From positions 62,001 through 126,000 of the forward strand of contig RMBW01000050.1 of NCBI GenBank assembly GCA_004009845.1: a stretch of 64,000 nt of DNA. Reading direction: 5' to 3'. How positions within the stretch are numbered: position 1 is the first letter of the stretch; each line of letters starts with the position of its first letter. The notes below the pieces were generated by a model, which did no database searches, had not been told where the DNA came from, and worked only from the letters and a program-made list of their open reading frames with translations. The position numbers and the translations under genes are program-made. Of the stretch, positions 47,690-56,266 are shown in pieces. The DNA is from Davidsoniella eucalypti. Its lineage: Eukaryota; Ascomycota; Sordariomycetes; Microascales; Ceratocystidaceae.

Positions 47690-48442
47690 AGAGAATGAAT
47701 CAACGATTCACTCGTATTCTGCCATATCACCAAAATCTGGAATATCCTGAGAACAATTCCAACTGCGTGAATACGCGATTTCCGGCGTCGTCTGAATAGC
47801 CATCGAACCCCGCCGTTGATGGTGTTACAGGTGTACTGATCGTTCTCGGCCGGACACCGTGAAGACCCCGTTGGTGCTGGAATGCGTGCCGTCTCAGCGG
47901 GCGCCGTCATCGACGCCATTGAGACTGGGTGTACAGTCGCTATCGGCTACAGACCATTCGCCGACTAGTGTCGGGCCGCAATTATCGATGTAGCCGGCGC
48001 TGTTGTTCTTCTACGTCGTGATCGATCTTATCAGCGCGCGTCATGCTGAGTAGACCCCGAGAGAAACTCACGTACAGGTACGTATCGGTGTTGAGCGAGT
48101 CACCATAGCCATCGAATAGTCCGTACCAAGCTGTTACGCCACGGATATCGTCGCTCATTGACCTGCGTGCCGTTGTAGCCGGCGGATTACACAATGCTGA
48201 GGCGTCCTTGGTCCAGCTCTCCAGTGCGTCCATGGAGATGGACGAAGACGGCTCGTTGGCTAGACCGTAGAAGACAACACGGTTCGCGTATCACTCTTGT
48301 GCGAAGAAAGCTGCTAGCTGTACGTTGTTCCAGCCGTTTTGACTCCCTCCGTTTTCTTCTAACAGCCAAGGCGGCTGCTTCAGTCTTAGTGTCGACTGTA
48401 AACGTTTCTTTTGAGATGTCTGGTGTTGTTGAATGTCACTAC
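47690..48442 (-). pseudogene. Decayed GH5 (exo-beta-1,3-glucanase-like) gene fragment
   Basis: Read leftwards from 48440 the minus strand keeps GH5 landmarks: GGSQNGWNN, then YANRVVFYGLANEPSSS with the NEP acid/base glutamate, NTDTYLY (like DTHIY), an apparent GTGAGT intron donor, and after it NCGPTLVGEWSVADSDC with the GEW nucleophile glutamate, then LNGVDDGAR. It is broken: a TGA stop interrupts before YANRVV, another follows DDGAR, the frame changes between blocks (CNPPATT versus AYNGTQVNE), and no 5' part with a signal peptide exists. The Fot1-like element lies directly upstream of the relic (insertion at 48443-48444), so insertion may have separated the 5' end, but nothing GH5-like is visible beyond the element. 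Coordinates are approximate. Confidence 0.75.
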
Positions 48443-48444
48443 TA

Positions 48445-48493
48445 ACGTATTTCACCACTTCCCGGGCCACACCACTTTCCGGGCCACTTTTCC
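48445..48493 (+). repeat. Left TIR of the Fot1-like element
   Basis: Starts ACGTATTTCACCACTTCC and pairs with 49517-49565 on the other strand. It contains two degenerate 16-bp units CCACTTCCNGGGCCAC separated by one base. Confidence 0.88.
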
Positions 48494-48570
48494 AGACTAC
48501 CTAACTTGCAACCCTCATAACTCCACGAAAAAGTGGTCAAATCAATTACTTCTACCCGGAATCCGATGAA

Positions 48571-49468
48571 CTACTTGCATCTATCTCCTCTGGGCAGGTC
48601 ATTGCATTGTGGCCGGCCTTCCGACAGATGCCACAGTGCCGCGTGCTCGTTTTGCGCCGTATTGACGACCCCTCCCCCGCACCTGTCTCGTCCTTCCTGC
48701 TCAACAACGCCCTTCTCGGCCAAAAGCTGGCTGGCTTCCTCACCGGTAAGAGGTCCCGAATCCTGTAGTCGGGTTCTTTTGGCCTGACGGCGTTTCGAGA
48801 GGGCTTCGTTAGCCTCTCGAAGTGCCCTGACCTCACGGGTCAAAAGTGTAAGCTGATGGTTAACAGCTACCGTAGCCTTGGCCCATTGGTCAACCGAGGC
48901 TAAAATCAGTGTTAAAGAGCTTCCTTGGTGCTTGGTCACTCGATCCTTGATGAGAGTCGACTGTGAAATGGCCTTCAAAGCCCGTCTCGTTGAAGTTGTA
49001 GAAATCGTAGTCCTAGATAGCGTACTTCGCACGCATGTTGGTGACCAAACGGAACCAGGCGTCCAACACATGGGGATCTTCTTGCAAGGCCCTTTGGTAG
49101 TTGTAAACGTGAAAGAAACGCGTACGGAGCTCTGATTGTCGTGCAACAAAGTGGTCGGTTCCGACGAGTTGAAGGCTGCGTATCTCGAGCAAACGATTGG
49201 CCATGGCTTTCACGTCAACCCTCTGGGGGGAAAACCCTCTTGCATCTAGCTGGAAGATATATTGAACAATCGACTCCTCTTCACTCAGGGTCAAGATCGG
49301 CAAGCCGTGGGTTCTATCGGCATCAAAGGCTCTTCCAGCTATTCTATACTAGAGCGTCGTTCGTGGGACATCGAATTGCTTTGCGAGCTTTCGAATACTC
49401 AATCCCGGTGTCGTTCGCTTTGCCTCGATCGCAAGAATGATTGGAGACTCGTGGAGAAAGTTTGGCAT
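48571..49468 (-). pseudogene. Fot1/pogo transposase remnant
   Basis: Starting at ATG 49466-49468 the frame reads a psq-type helix-turn-helix (IRKLAKQFDVPRTTL), hits a TAG, then continues as a CENP-B/Tc5-type DNA-binding domain (LTLSEEESIVQYIFQLDARG, FSPQRVDVKAMANRLL, VLDAWFRLV), a second TAG, and YDFYNFNETGF, which is the entry to the DDE domain. The catalytic core is deleted. A frame-shifted C-terminal part follows (STLIKDRVTKHQGSS; EVRALREANEALSKRRQAK) and a zinc-knuckle trace CGICRKAGHNAMTC. Not functional as it stands. Confidence 0.85.
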
Positions 49469-49516
49469 CGTAAGTGCGTAAGTAAACTTGTCTTGAAGTT
49501 GGAGTGGTGGTGGTGG

Positions 49517-49565
49517 GGAAAAGTGGCCCTGGAAGTGGTGTGGCCCTGGAAGTGGTGAAGTACGT
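49517..49565 (-). repeat. Right TIR of the Fot1-like element
   Basis: Its reverse complement starts ACGTACTTCACCACTTCC and contains two identical copies of CCACTTCCAGGGCCAC spaced 17 bases apart, plausible transposase-binding sites. Confidence 0.88.
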
Positions 49566-49567
49566 TA

Positions 49568-51322
49568 ATCTCTATTATATAAAGAAATCTGTAACTAGTC
49601 TCTCCTATCATCTTCAATTATTCAGATTCAACGCAGTTCTAAATGACAAACTACGAGTTGTACGAATAATGAGACATTTGGCTTATTGTGTTCTTTATTG
49701 TCTTTATAAGTCTACATATATAGAGACAGCCCCTCTTTTTACAATCACGTGGGGAATGCATATCGAACCACATTACCATAAGTAACTCGAGTATGAAGTC
49801 TTTGCAACAACGAATTATTGTTACAAAAACATGTGCATTGTTCATACCTGATATCAAACTCTAAAAGCCACACTACACGAAATTTGACCTCAGACTGGAC
49901 CATGGCCTTGCCTTTATATCTCTCTAGAAAGCACATCCGCCAAGATTTGAGTCCCTATAAATTGGTCGCAAGGGCCCAAGCAAGACTTCAGCAGGCAACG
50001 TACGATAAGGCGATGGCGTTTGAGAACTCTGTCAATCTAAACTATCTGCGGAAAGACGGAACTGATGTCGGTGACGAGGCACTTTGACCGTAGATAGCCG
50101 ACAAATCGCAAAGACGGCATTTCCAAGCCACATGACGTCAAAAGACAACCCTCACGGCGGCTATACTCTATGGTACAAGCTCGTGCGACACACAAAAGTA
50201 AGAGCCGGGACTTGTTAGCAAACTTTTGAAAGTCGCGTGGCCAAAAAAAGATAGGCCAAGACCGAAAAAAAACCCCCAGGATACCTACAACTAAGCTTAT
50301 TGGATCTTATTTTCAACGTTGGGGAATCACACCCTTTTGGATACGGATTTCCGCATGCTGCGACGGTATATTAGCAAATAACGTAGTATATATGCATAAG
50401 AAGGAGAGACACGGGGAAAAAAAAAGAAGAAAAAAAAAAGCATGATCGTGACCATGAAAGACTGGATAAAATGAAGGGCCAAAGAGTTACGGGAGAATAA
50501 AAAATTCGGAGACAAAACCTAGTTTTCCGTGGAATATCATAAAACACCGGATATCAGCAATCATGGAAACAAAGAGATAACTTGGAAAAAAAAAATCAAT
50601 TTCAACAAGTCCGCTCTTCCCAGAAAAAAAAAAGAAACATGCGATATCCCTGAAGAGGGATTGGCCGTGTTGTTGATAGAAAGGGTCAAAGGAACAAGAA
50701 CTGTTTGTTTATATTTATCTAGATTTTCCTGCTTTTTATACATTAGAACAAAGTTCTTTATCCCAAATACGGCAAACTTGCCCGCGGAGAGCCCCTCTTA
50801 TAAGTTACGGCATAGAATAAAGAAATCAAAGGGCGCTGTTTTGGCTATGCTTCTTCCTTCCGGGCCTGTGGAGTCAAACAGCCAAAACACATGTCTATCT
50901 TGTCAATAGTAAGATAAAAACGAAGGGGGCGTGGACGTAATACGTACAGATACATGGGAATCATGCGGTATAGAAAGAAAGACGGCGAAAAAGAGAGGAA
51001 AAGAGGGTGGTGGCTGTAAGACGGACAGGCGAAAAGGCTCTATTAGGGGATCAATCGGCTCGGATAACAGATACATATATACCCTCTATTAAAGGAAGCG
51101 GGACAAGATAAACCCAATTCTAATATATAGACGGAGGGAGAAGAGCCGAGGAGTTGTGCTAATAAGATTCAAGTAAGTATATATAAAGAGATCCATGTCC
51201 CATATATTCTTCTTCACCCGGTGTACACTAAGGATATCTCAGTTATCTTGTGTACATGTATACCGAATCCTAGCTATATCTACAGCCATACAGACCCGAT
51301 CAGCCTTAATCATACCGACAAC
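49568..51322. other. Spacer, A-rich, upstream of the dehydratase
   Basis: Contains one small ATG-started frame, 49902-50087 (+, 61 codons, MALPLYLSRKHIRQDLSPYK...), with protein-like composition but no known family; it could be a small gene or a relic. The rest is A-rich (AAAAAG-type tracts around 50260-50450 and 50590-50640), ending in the dehydratase promoter. No other coding sequence supported. Confidence 0.4.
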
Positions 51323-52480
51323 ATGGGAATCATGCGCGGATCCGATAATCCATGGATCGAGACTCCCTGTGTCCGTAGTGCCGCTCTTTCGCGTATATCC
51401 GGCTGGTAAGGCCTCCCCCCTCACGATCTTACCGGACTATAAACATCATTGCAGCTTACTAACTTCTTATCCTCTGCTTTCGTCCCACTTAACAGCAATG
51501 TCTGGCTTAAACTCGACAACCTTCAGCCCTCAGGCTCCTTCAAATCTCGTGGCATCGGGTACTTCATTGCCCAAACCGCCGCCCAGCATCAGCTGACCAA
51601 GCACACCAATTCATCCCCGACACCGCACCGCACCGTCCACTTCTACTGCTCTTCCAGCGGAAATGCAGGGCTCGCATGTATCACGGCCGCCAACGCTGTC
51701 TCTCTTCCAGCTACCATCGTCGTACACTCCCGGTCGTCGCCCGTGATGGTTGCCAAGCTCCGCGCATTGGGCGCAACTGTGCATGTCGCCGGAGATTCAT
51801 GGGCCGACGCTGATGCGTTTCTGCGTGGCTCTTTGTTGGTGCAAGACCCCATGGGCGTCTATGTGTCACCCTTCGACCATGCCTGGGTGTGGGAAGGAGC
51901 CGAGAGCATGGTGAACGAGGTTGTTGATCAGCTGCATGGCGTGCATATTGACGGATTCGTCTGTAGTGTTGGTGGTGGTGGCTTGTTCAACGGCATAGTG
52001 CAAGCACTTAGACGACACCGTGCCCTAGGGAACCCGAGTGTACAGGATACCCGGGTGTTGGCGATCGAGACAGAGGGTGCTGATAGCTTGAATGCATCTG
52101 TCCGCGCCGGTAGCTATATAGCTCTAGATGGTATTACATCTATTGCAGCTTCTTTGGGTATCAGACAAGTGGCACAGCGCACTTGGGATCTGTTCAATGA
52201 AGAGGGCGCGAGAGCTAAGAGTGTCACTGTGAGTGACGCCAGAGCGGCGATGGCATGTGTGAGCTTTGCGGACGACGAGCGTATGCTGGTTGAGCCATCA
52301 TGTGGAGCAACTTTGGCAGCGGCGTATGATGGACTGTTAGAGACATCGTTCAAGAAGGACGGCAAGCCCTGGAAAGATCACAACATCGTCCTAGAAGTAT
52401 GTGGTGGGTCTGGTGTGTCCCTGGATATCTTGGAAGAATACAGGGCGACATACTCTGGCACAGGACCCGATAAGGATTGA
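51323..52480 (+). CDS. L-serine/threonine dehydratase (PLP fold type II)
   Basis: Exon 1 is 51323-51405 and exon 2 is 51496-52480 (355 aa). The intron joins ALSRISG|CNVWLKLDN in frame, restoring the usual start of the fold. Seen: LQPSGSFKSRG with the PLP-binding Lys44, CSSSGNAGLA (phosphate/PLP contact) and SVGGGGLFNG (glycine loop), and EPSCGATLAAA near the C-terminus. Length fits single-domain catabolic L-serine dehydratases (yeast Cha1, 360 aa) rather than biosynthetic threonine deaminase, since no ACT-type regulatory domain follows. It converts L-serine to pyruvate and L-threonine to 2-oxobutyrate plus ammonia. A nearby paralogue class with other substrates cannot be excluded from sequence alone. 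Confidence 0.9.
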
Positions 52481-52763
52481 TGAGGGCCAAGCGTTGACGC
52501 TCCGAAGACAGGCTGGGCTTGCATATGTGGTCGATCCTACTAGTTGTTTATGTTGAGCTGATGAGGTGCGTGACAAGAGGATCTACAATGCCTGCGTATC
52601 GTGAAATAAGTGATGTGTATGAATGGGGCAAAGATAAAGTAAACACATGCCCTAACAAAAATGACGGCAGAACAAGATATCGTAAACACAGCATGACGTA
52701 TAAAACAAACAGTAGAAACACCCCCCCTTCCTAGACGCCGGAAATCATACGAACGCCGCCTCG

Positions 52764-53221
52764 TCACCGTTTTGATCCCTTAGACGAGCTCTTCTCGGCG
52801 CGGGATTTCTCAACGAACTCATTGATGATATTCTGCAGGTCTGGGTTCCGCCGCGTCAAAAGCAGCACATCGTCAGTTGTGATGGTGGAACGACCAGCAT
52901 GCTGGGCAAAGCTTTCCAGATCGACGGCTGTATTTTCTGTGCAACGAGTTAGCACCACGAGACCTGTATTGGACGGCAGATAGAACAGAACGCCAACTAA
53001 CCGAGAAGAGTCCATATCATCTCTGTCAGGGCGCCGATGAACTGCGGTGTGGCACTGCGATCACGCGTGAGAAGCTCATCGTCGACGATCTTGCCGATGG
53101 CGAACCATAGAGCAGTTTTGAGACGCTGGAGCCGTTAGTATTGAGACTTCCAGTCGGATGTTGAATATGGGAATAGATGAGTGGCTGGAGTTACTTCTTG
53201 TCTTGTTTCGTCTTCGTCCAT
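52764..53221 (-). CDS. MHF1: MHF1/CENP-S histone-fold protein
   Basis: Three short exons read leftwards: 53195-53221, 53002-53125 and 52764-52936 (107 aa). Exon 1 gives MDEDETRQE; exon 2 RLKTALWFAIGKIVDDELL...TPQFIGALTEMIWTLL; exon 3 ENTAVDLESFAQHAGRSTIT and TDDVLLLTRRNPDLQNIINEF. The whole is one histone fold, and SFAQHAGRSTITTDDVLLL is the conserved CENP-S loop 2/helix 3 segment. A basic Ser/Lys tail follows. CENP-S with CENP-X forms the MHF tetramer that binds DNA, stimulates FANCM/Mph1 helicase at stalled forks and sits at the kinetochore. All splice sites are GT...AG and keep the frame. Confidence 0.9.
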
Positions 53222-54249
53222 CGTCTAGACATAAACTTCAAAGCAAAGCTCTACAAAAAAGGTGTGGTGGATAGCTCAACGATAGAGGGCAATAACACTT
53301 CCAAGTTGGGAAGCATTAGCTATGAATCGGTGGACCCTTGAAAGGGAGCTTGTGTGACAGTTGTCAACAGGTATAATAGCAGCTGGCGGTCAAATGGCAG
53401 TCAGTTATACTTCTTTTTAGACAGAGCAGACCGCTCGATTATACATATCTGTACACCCTAGGCATAAGTGTAGGATCGTATTCAGAAGCCAAACCCTAGA
53501 ATTGAAGCTTTATTTCCTTGTTTAGCCCCGCTTTTTCAACACTATTTTTTGCGAAAAATACTGCTATATTTCCAAATAACTTCTACTTTTGCTAAAAGTA
53601 CAATCCCGATAACTCCCTTTACAAAATGCTCCTCGCTGGCCGCCCTCAACAAGCGGATCCTGGCCGCCAAAACGGTCGCGTTGCTCCTAGAAGACGCCTT
53701 GCAGCAGATCAATTCGCGCAACAACACCGAAACTGAGTCCGAGTTTTACCATGCTATTCAAGGCTGTATTTTGAAGTTTCCGGATACTCAAACCGCGGTG
53801 TCAGGATCCCGTCGTTGTGCTTTTATCACCGCAAGTGACTAGATAGCGCCATTGTATTATTATTCTTATTATTTTAAGTCTATATCTACAGATATGTACA
53901 CACAAAACCTCGCCCTGAAGGGCCACCAGATGATGACCTCTCGTTCAGGGCTTGATATAGATCAAATTCTCCTATTCAGAGTATTCAGCCTAGAGCTTCC
54001 TTTCTTAAGACAAGTAACGTTCAAAATATTGGCTTCAAGACCTTGGCTAAAACGACCAAGGGCAAATATATATATATGAATGACTCTGATGAATGCACTT
54101 TCTTCAAGTCGACCCCATCCTACACCTAGATTATGGGGCCGTGAAGTCTCTACCTTGAACAATTCTTATAAGTCCCTTAGCTTGGTTATGAGTGGGCTCA
54201 CTTCATATTTGAGTAGAATCCTTAGCACTATCGAAGCTTCTAGCTTCGG
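53222..54249. other. Spacer between MHF1 promoter and LINE relic
   Basis: Promoter of MHF1 on the left. An open frame at 53549-53842 (+) without an early ATG includes LNKRILAAKTVALLLEDALQ; it may be a relic but I cannot assign it. The rest shows no features, apart from AT-rich sequence. Confidence 0.4.
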
Positions 54250-55140
54250 AGCTTGGATCAGGTCCGGGGGTTCGATTCGCCGTGTCTTGGAGTTCCTTGC
54301 GAAAAACGCTACGCCGGGCCGGGATGGCATTTCCGTTCCCCTCTAGGATGACCTGGAGCCATTCGTAACTCTGCTCTTTAATTTGTGCATAACGTGGGGA
54401 TACCACCCAGCGGCCTTCAAAGTCGCCGAAATAGTTGTCATCCCCAAACCCGACAAAGACCCGTCTCTCCCCAGCTATTGGTGACCATTGCCCTCCTACA
54501 TGTCTTGGCAAAGGGCTGGAACGGCTTATTGCTAGAAAGATCTCCCATTAGGCTATCGAGAACTCTATCCTTCGCCCACAACAGTTTGGAGCCCTCCCGA
54601 AACGGAGTGCGACAGACCTTGTGGCCTGTGTGATACATGATATAGAGAAGAATTGGAGTGAGCGAAAGGTCTGTACTCTGGTGGCCATGGATGTTGAAGG
54701 AGCTTTTGACGCTGTTCTCCCCGGCAGGCTCGAATGCCGCCTCCGTGAACAAGGCTGACCCCCAAACTTGATAAAATGGGTAGGCTCCTTCGCCATAAAC
54801 AGAAAATGCCGACTTCGACTGGACACAGAATGATCCATTGAAAATGACATATTGTGTGGAGTACCCCAAGGCTCCATATCGCCCATCCTCTTCATGTTGT
54901 TCATCCAACCCCTCGTCAGCTCCAACAACCGCTTCAGCTACCTGATGATGTGGCTATCTTAACTTCTGGAAAGACATTGTCCGCGTCTGATTTTTTTATT
55001 TGATTATATTTAACGTCTACCATAACATCTTCATAGCTCTATAGCTCCATAAGATAAATGGATTAAAAAATATATATATATTTAAAAAAAAAAAAAAAAA
55101 ACCGTCTACCATTGTCCGCGTCTGCATCTCTGCATTTTCT
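54250..55140 (+). pseudogene. Tad1-like LINE reverse-transcriptase relic
   Basis: Plus-strand pieces in shifting frames match a non-LTR reverse transcriptase in order: KNATPGRDGISVPL, FNLCITWGYHPAAFKVAEIV and VIPKPDKDPSLPSYW, then LHVLAKGWNGLL, a VVWSPP/ECDRPCGLCDT block, VAMDVEGAFDAVLPGRLE, ECGVPQGSISPILFMLF-like sequence around 54850-54910, and finally the DDVAILTSG of the catalytic YADD motif with the preceding Tyr-Ala displaced by a frameshift. At least five stops or frameshifts are visible. There is no 5' ORF1, no endonuclease and no 3' end. It is interrupted by the short insertions at 54990-55109. Inactive. Confidence 0.8.
54975..55124 (+). repeat. Nested short A-tailed insertions (copy B) with target-site duplications
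   Basis: CATTGTCCGCGTCTG occurs at 54975-54989 and 55110-55124. Inside it, CGTCTACCAT occurs at 55014-55023 and 55103-55112, flanking 79 bases that begin AACATCTTCATAGCTC and end in an 18-A run (55084-55101). The inner unit matches copy A on the opposite strand. I read this as two successive insertions into the LINE relic, each with its own duplication. Confidence 0.65.
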
Positions 55141-55819
55141 GTGCTTTCTTTTGTAATTTTCTGGACCTCTATTAGGGGTTTCTTCGAGGGCCATTAGGGT
55201 CTCTCGACGTCTAACGATCCATTAGGGTCGGATCCACGTGATCCACATAAAGACGTAAAATGATAAATAAATAAATATATGGCCCCGCTTTTATTACAGT
55301 TGACAGCAATCGCATTTGGAGACACTCTATAAAAAAATCCGCGCCAGAATATATTTGGCTTTTCTGGCCTCTAATAAGTAAGACAGAAAAACGTCGTGAA
55401 TTATCACGCTAGTATCGACTTTTAATAACCGCTCCTCTACTTTACTTAGACTCAGTAGAACTTAAGATTATAATTATTGCGGTATTTGCTTCTTCTTTTT
55501 TCTTTAAATCTTTGTGAAGCCATAGAGTTTCTTTTCCAGTCATTTTTCACTCTATAAGCCTATCTACAACCCCGCGACATTTTCAATCAATCCTAGACGC
55601 TTCTTACTTAACATCGCCAATCTACGGCTCTAATCACTATCGTTATCGAGCACGACGGGAAACCCGGAACGAACCGATATATATTGACGGTATATACTTA
55701 GATATCGACTCTGTATCAATCGGCGCCCTTAATCTCTGGCTCAATATCCCCGTTTGATATCGTACAACAATCTCATCTTTATCTTTACATTCACACAGTA
55801 ATCACAAATAATCGCCACC
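55141..55819. other. Spacer/promoter of PGA2
   Basis: AT-rich sequence after the LINE relic, then the promoter and leader of PGA2. The ATG context is CGCCACCATGG, a near-perfect initiation context. No other ORF. Confidence 0.5.
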
Positions 55820-56266
55820 ATGGCAACGCCTACCGATATTCCGTTTCTAGACCGGGTCTCCAACAACATTGCCCTAACCCTCGCGGAAATGAACCCGTAC
55901 AAGATCATCCGCCTCGTAATAATTGTCGGTGCCTATGCCCTCTTGCGTCCATACGCCATGAAGCTTGCCGGCCGTCGCCAAGAAGAACAACTCGAGCGTG
56001 CCTCTGCCGAAGACGTCTTGACGGCCAACGACATACGGGGTCAACTCGAGATCCCCGATGCCGATGAAGACGATGTCGATGATATCATCGCCCACGCACA
56101 AGGCGCAAATGGTTCTGCCGCCGCTACGGGGCCGAGTTGGGGAAAGAAGGCTCGCAAGCGCCAGCGCCAGGTCCTCAAGAACTTGTTGGATCAAGAAGAG
56201 GAGCGGTTACGGCAGTTGCAGGAGGACGAGGAGGATAAAGATATCGCGGAATTCCTGAATGAGTAA
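55820..56266 (+). CDS. PGA2: PGA2-family protein-trafficking factor
   Basis: Intronless, 148 aa (yeast Pga2 is 129). One transmembrane helix about 29-47 (IIRLVIIVGAYALLRPYAM), with the family's AYALLRPY core and KLAGRRQEEQLER after it. An acidic stretch follows (DADEDDVDDI) and then a basic/coiled C-terminus (KKARKRQRQVLKNLLDQEEERLRQL). In yeast Pga2 is an ER membrane protein needed for processing and traffic of Gas1 and alkaline phosphatase. The Kozak-like CCACCATGG supports the start. The family assignment rests on the helix and its flank and on overall layout. Confidence 0.85.
   Translation: MATPTDIPFLDRVSNNIALTLAEMNPYKIIRLVIIVGAYALLRPYAMKLAGRRQEEQLERASAEDVLTANDIRGQLEIPDADEDDVDDIIAHAQGANGSAAATGPSWGKKARKRQRQVLKNLLDQEEERLRQLQEDEEDKDIAEFLNE

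Larger units (their letters stand above)
48443..49567. mobile_element. Fot1/pogo-type DNA transposon, internally deleted
   Basis: A 1121-bp element (48445-49565) between 49-bp terminal inverted repeats and flanked on both sides by the dinucleotide TA (48443-48444 and 49566-49567), the target duplication of the Tc1/mariner-pogo superfamily. The ends begin ACGTA. The TIRs differ at 4 of 49 positions. Autonomous fungal Fot/pogo elements are near 1.9-2.2 kb, so about half is missing: the DDE catalytic centre is gone while both ends and the N- and C-terminal transposase remnants remain. It may have moved only with a transposase supplied in trans. Confidence 0.88.

Noticed and set aside
53549..53842. 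Open frame with LNKRILAAKTVALLLEDALQ
   Set aside because: No ATG, no family recognised. Perhaps a relic, but not enough to annotate as a gene.
54257..54290. tRNA B-box-like GGTTCGATTC
   Set aside because: It lies in the LINE relic, with no matching A-box or acceptor stem around it.
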